Shown here piece by piece: positions 6,330-6,633 of a stretch of 6,633 bases of DNA. Each line of letters opens with the position of its first letter. Position 1 is the stretch's first letter. Made by a program: the position numbers and the translations under genes. This DNA comes from Burkholderiales bacterium (GTDB taxonomy: Bacteria > Pseudomonadota > Gammaproteobacteria > Burkholderiales > SG8-39), in the NCBI GenBank assembly GCA_020846575.1, contig JADLDQ010000345.1, positions 1 to 6,633 of the forward strand. The letters are read 5' to 3'. A model generated the notes under the pieces. That model ran no database searches and was not told the origin of the DNA. It worked only from the letters and a program-made list of their open reading frames with translations.

Positions 6330-6633
6330 TCAGGCGGCGGCGAGAAGGCCGCGCAGCACGTAGGGCATGATCCCGCCGTGGCGGAAGTAGTCGACCTCGA
6401 TCGGCGTGTCGATGCGCAGCAGCACCGGCACCTCGCGGCTTGCGCCGTCCCCGCGGCGGATCACGAGCGTCAGATCCTGCTGGGGTCGCAGCGGGCCTTC
6501 CAGACCCAGCACGTCGTACGCCTCGTCGCCGCGGATCCCAAGGGATTCGACCGAGTCCGAGCCCTTGAACTGCAGCGGCAGCACGCCCATGCCCACCAGG
6601 TTCGAGCGGTGGATGCGCTCGAAGCTGCGCGCC
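6330..6633 (-). CDS. acnA: Aconitate hydratase A, C-terminal 100 residues (N-terminus beyond right edge)
   Basis: TCA-cycle enzyme that interconverts citrate and isocitrate through cis-aconitate using a [4Fe-4S] cluster. Only the last 100 codons are in the window. The visible part begins ARSFERIHRSNLVGMGVLPL, the highly conserved swivel-domain (domain 4) segment that supplies substrate-binding arginine and serine residues in aconitases. The ending, with RIDTPIEVDYFRHGGIMPYV near the C-terminus, is the form I associate with AcnA/IRP-type enzymes of betaproteobacteria. The 2-methylcitrate-pathway homologue AcnD shares the first motif but has a different tail, so AcnA is preferred. The cluster cysteines are outside the window. 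Its stop codon lies 20 bases before the hpaH start, close enough for co-transcription. Confidence 0.92.
   Translation of the reverse strand, partial: ARSFERIHRSNLVGMGVLPLQFKGSDSVESLGIRGDEAYDVLGLEGPLRPQQDLTLVIRRGDGASREVPVLLRIDTPIEVDYFRHGGIMPYVLRGLLAAA

Noticed and set aside
1..6633. Defence island, mobile element, CRISPR array or phage remnant
   Set aside because: Every substantial stretch is explained by co-directional metabolic, chaperone or transporter genes; no transposase, integrase, terminal repeats or spaced repeats were seen.
6330..6633. AcnD (2-methylcitrate dehydratase) instead of aconitase A
   Set aside because: The C-terminal tail with DTPIEVDYFRHGGIMPYV resembles AcnA, and no prp genes are nearby; the N-terminal part would settle it.

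Overview
The window looks like chromosomal DNA of a GC-rich proteobacterium, most likely a betaproteobacterium of the Burkholderiales or Rhodocyclales type. The reasons are strong G/C preference at third codon positions, close similarity (from memory) of the aconitase tail and the HpaH and HpaI proteins to that group, and a W-rich C-terminal module that I associate with secreted proteins of those bacteria. No lineage marker such as rRNA is present, so the placement is inference.

All seven recognisable genes lie on the minus strand, so transcription runs from high to low coordinates. In that order they are: the last 100 codons of aconitate hydratase A (acnA, running off the right edge); hpaH (2-oxohept-4-ene-1,7-dioate hydratase); hpaI (4-hydroxy-2-oxoheptane-1,7-dioate aldolase); a secreted cyclophilin-type prolyl isomerase with an FN3 domain and two C-terminal repeat modules; a membrane-anchored protein of three Ig-like repeats ending in a NEW3 domain; an ABC-transporter ATPase; and an ABC-2 type permease (running off the left edge). 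Gaps are short (20, 5, 23, 131 and 19 bases, then a 14-base overlap). Only the 131-base gap at 3058-3188 is large enough to hold a promoter or other signal, and it divides the window into two probable transcription units.

The right-hand unit is metabolic. HpaH hydrates and HpaI then cleaves the C7 dicarboxylic intermediate of homoprotocatechuate (4-hydroxyphenylacetate) meta-cleavage, giving pyruvate and succinate semialdehyde, which feed the TCA cycle in which aconitase acts. The cyclophilin gene follows 23 bases after hpaI and may be co-transcribed, although its product would act outside the cytoplasm. The left-hand unit encodes a NEW3 protein/ATPase/permease trio, a recurrent but functionally undefined ABC system: the NEW3 protein is probably an extracytoplasmic partner tethered by one C-terminal helix, with the ATPase and permease forming the transporter.

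I saw no tRNA, rRNA, CRISPR array, insertion sequence, phage gene or defence system. The least explained items are the multidomain cyclophilin with its duplicated W-rich module, and the unknown substrate of the NEW3-ABC system.
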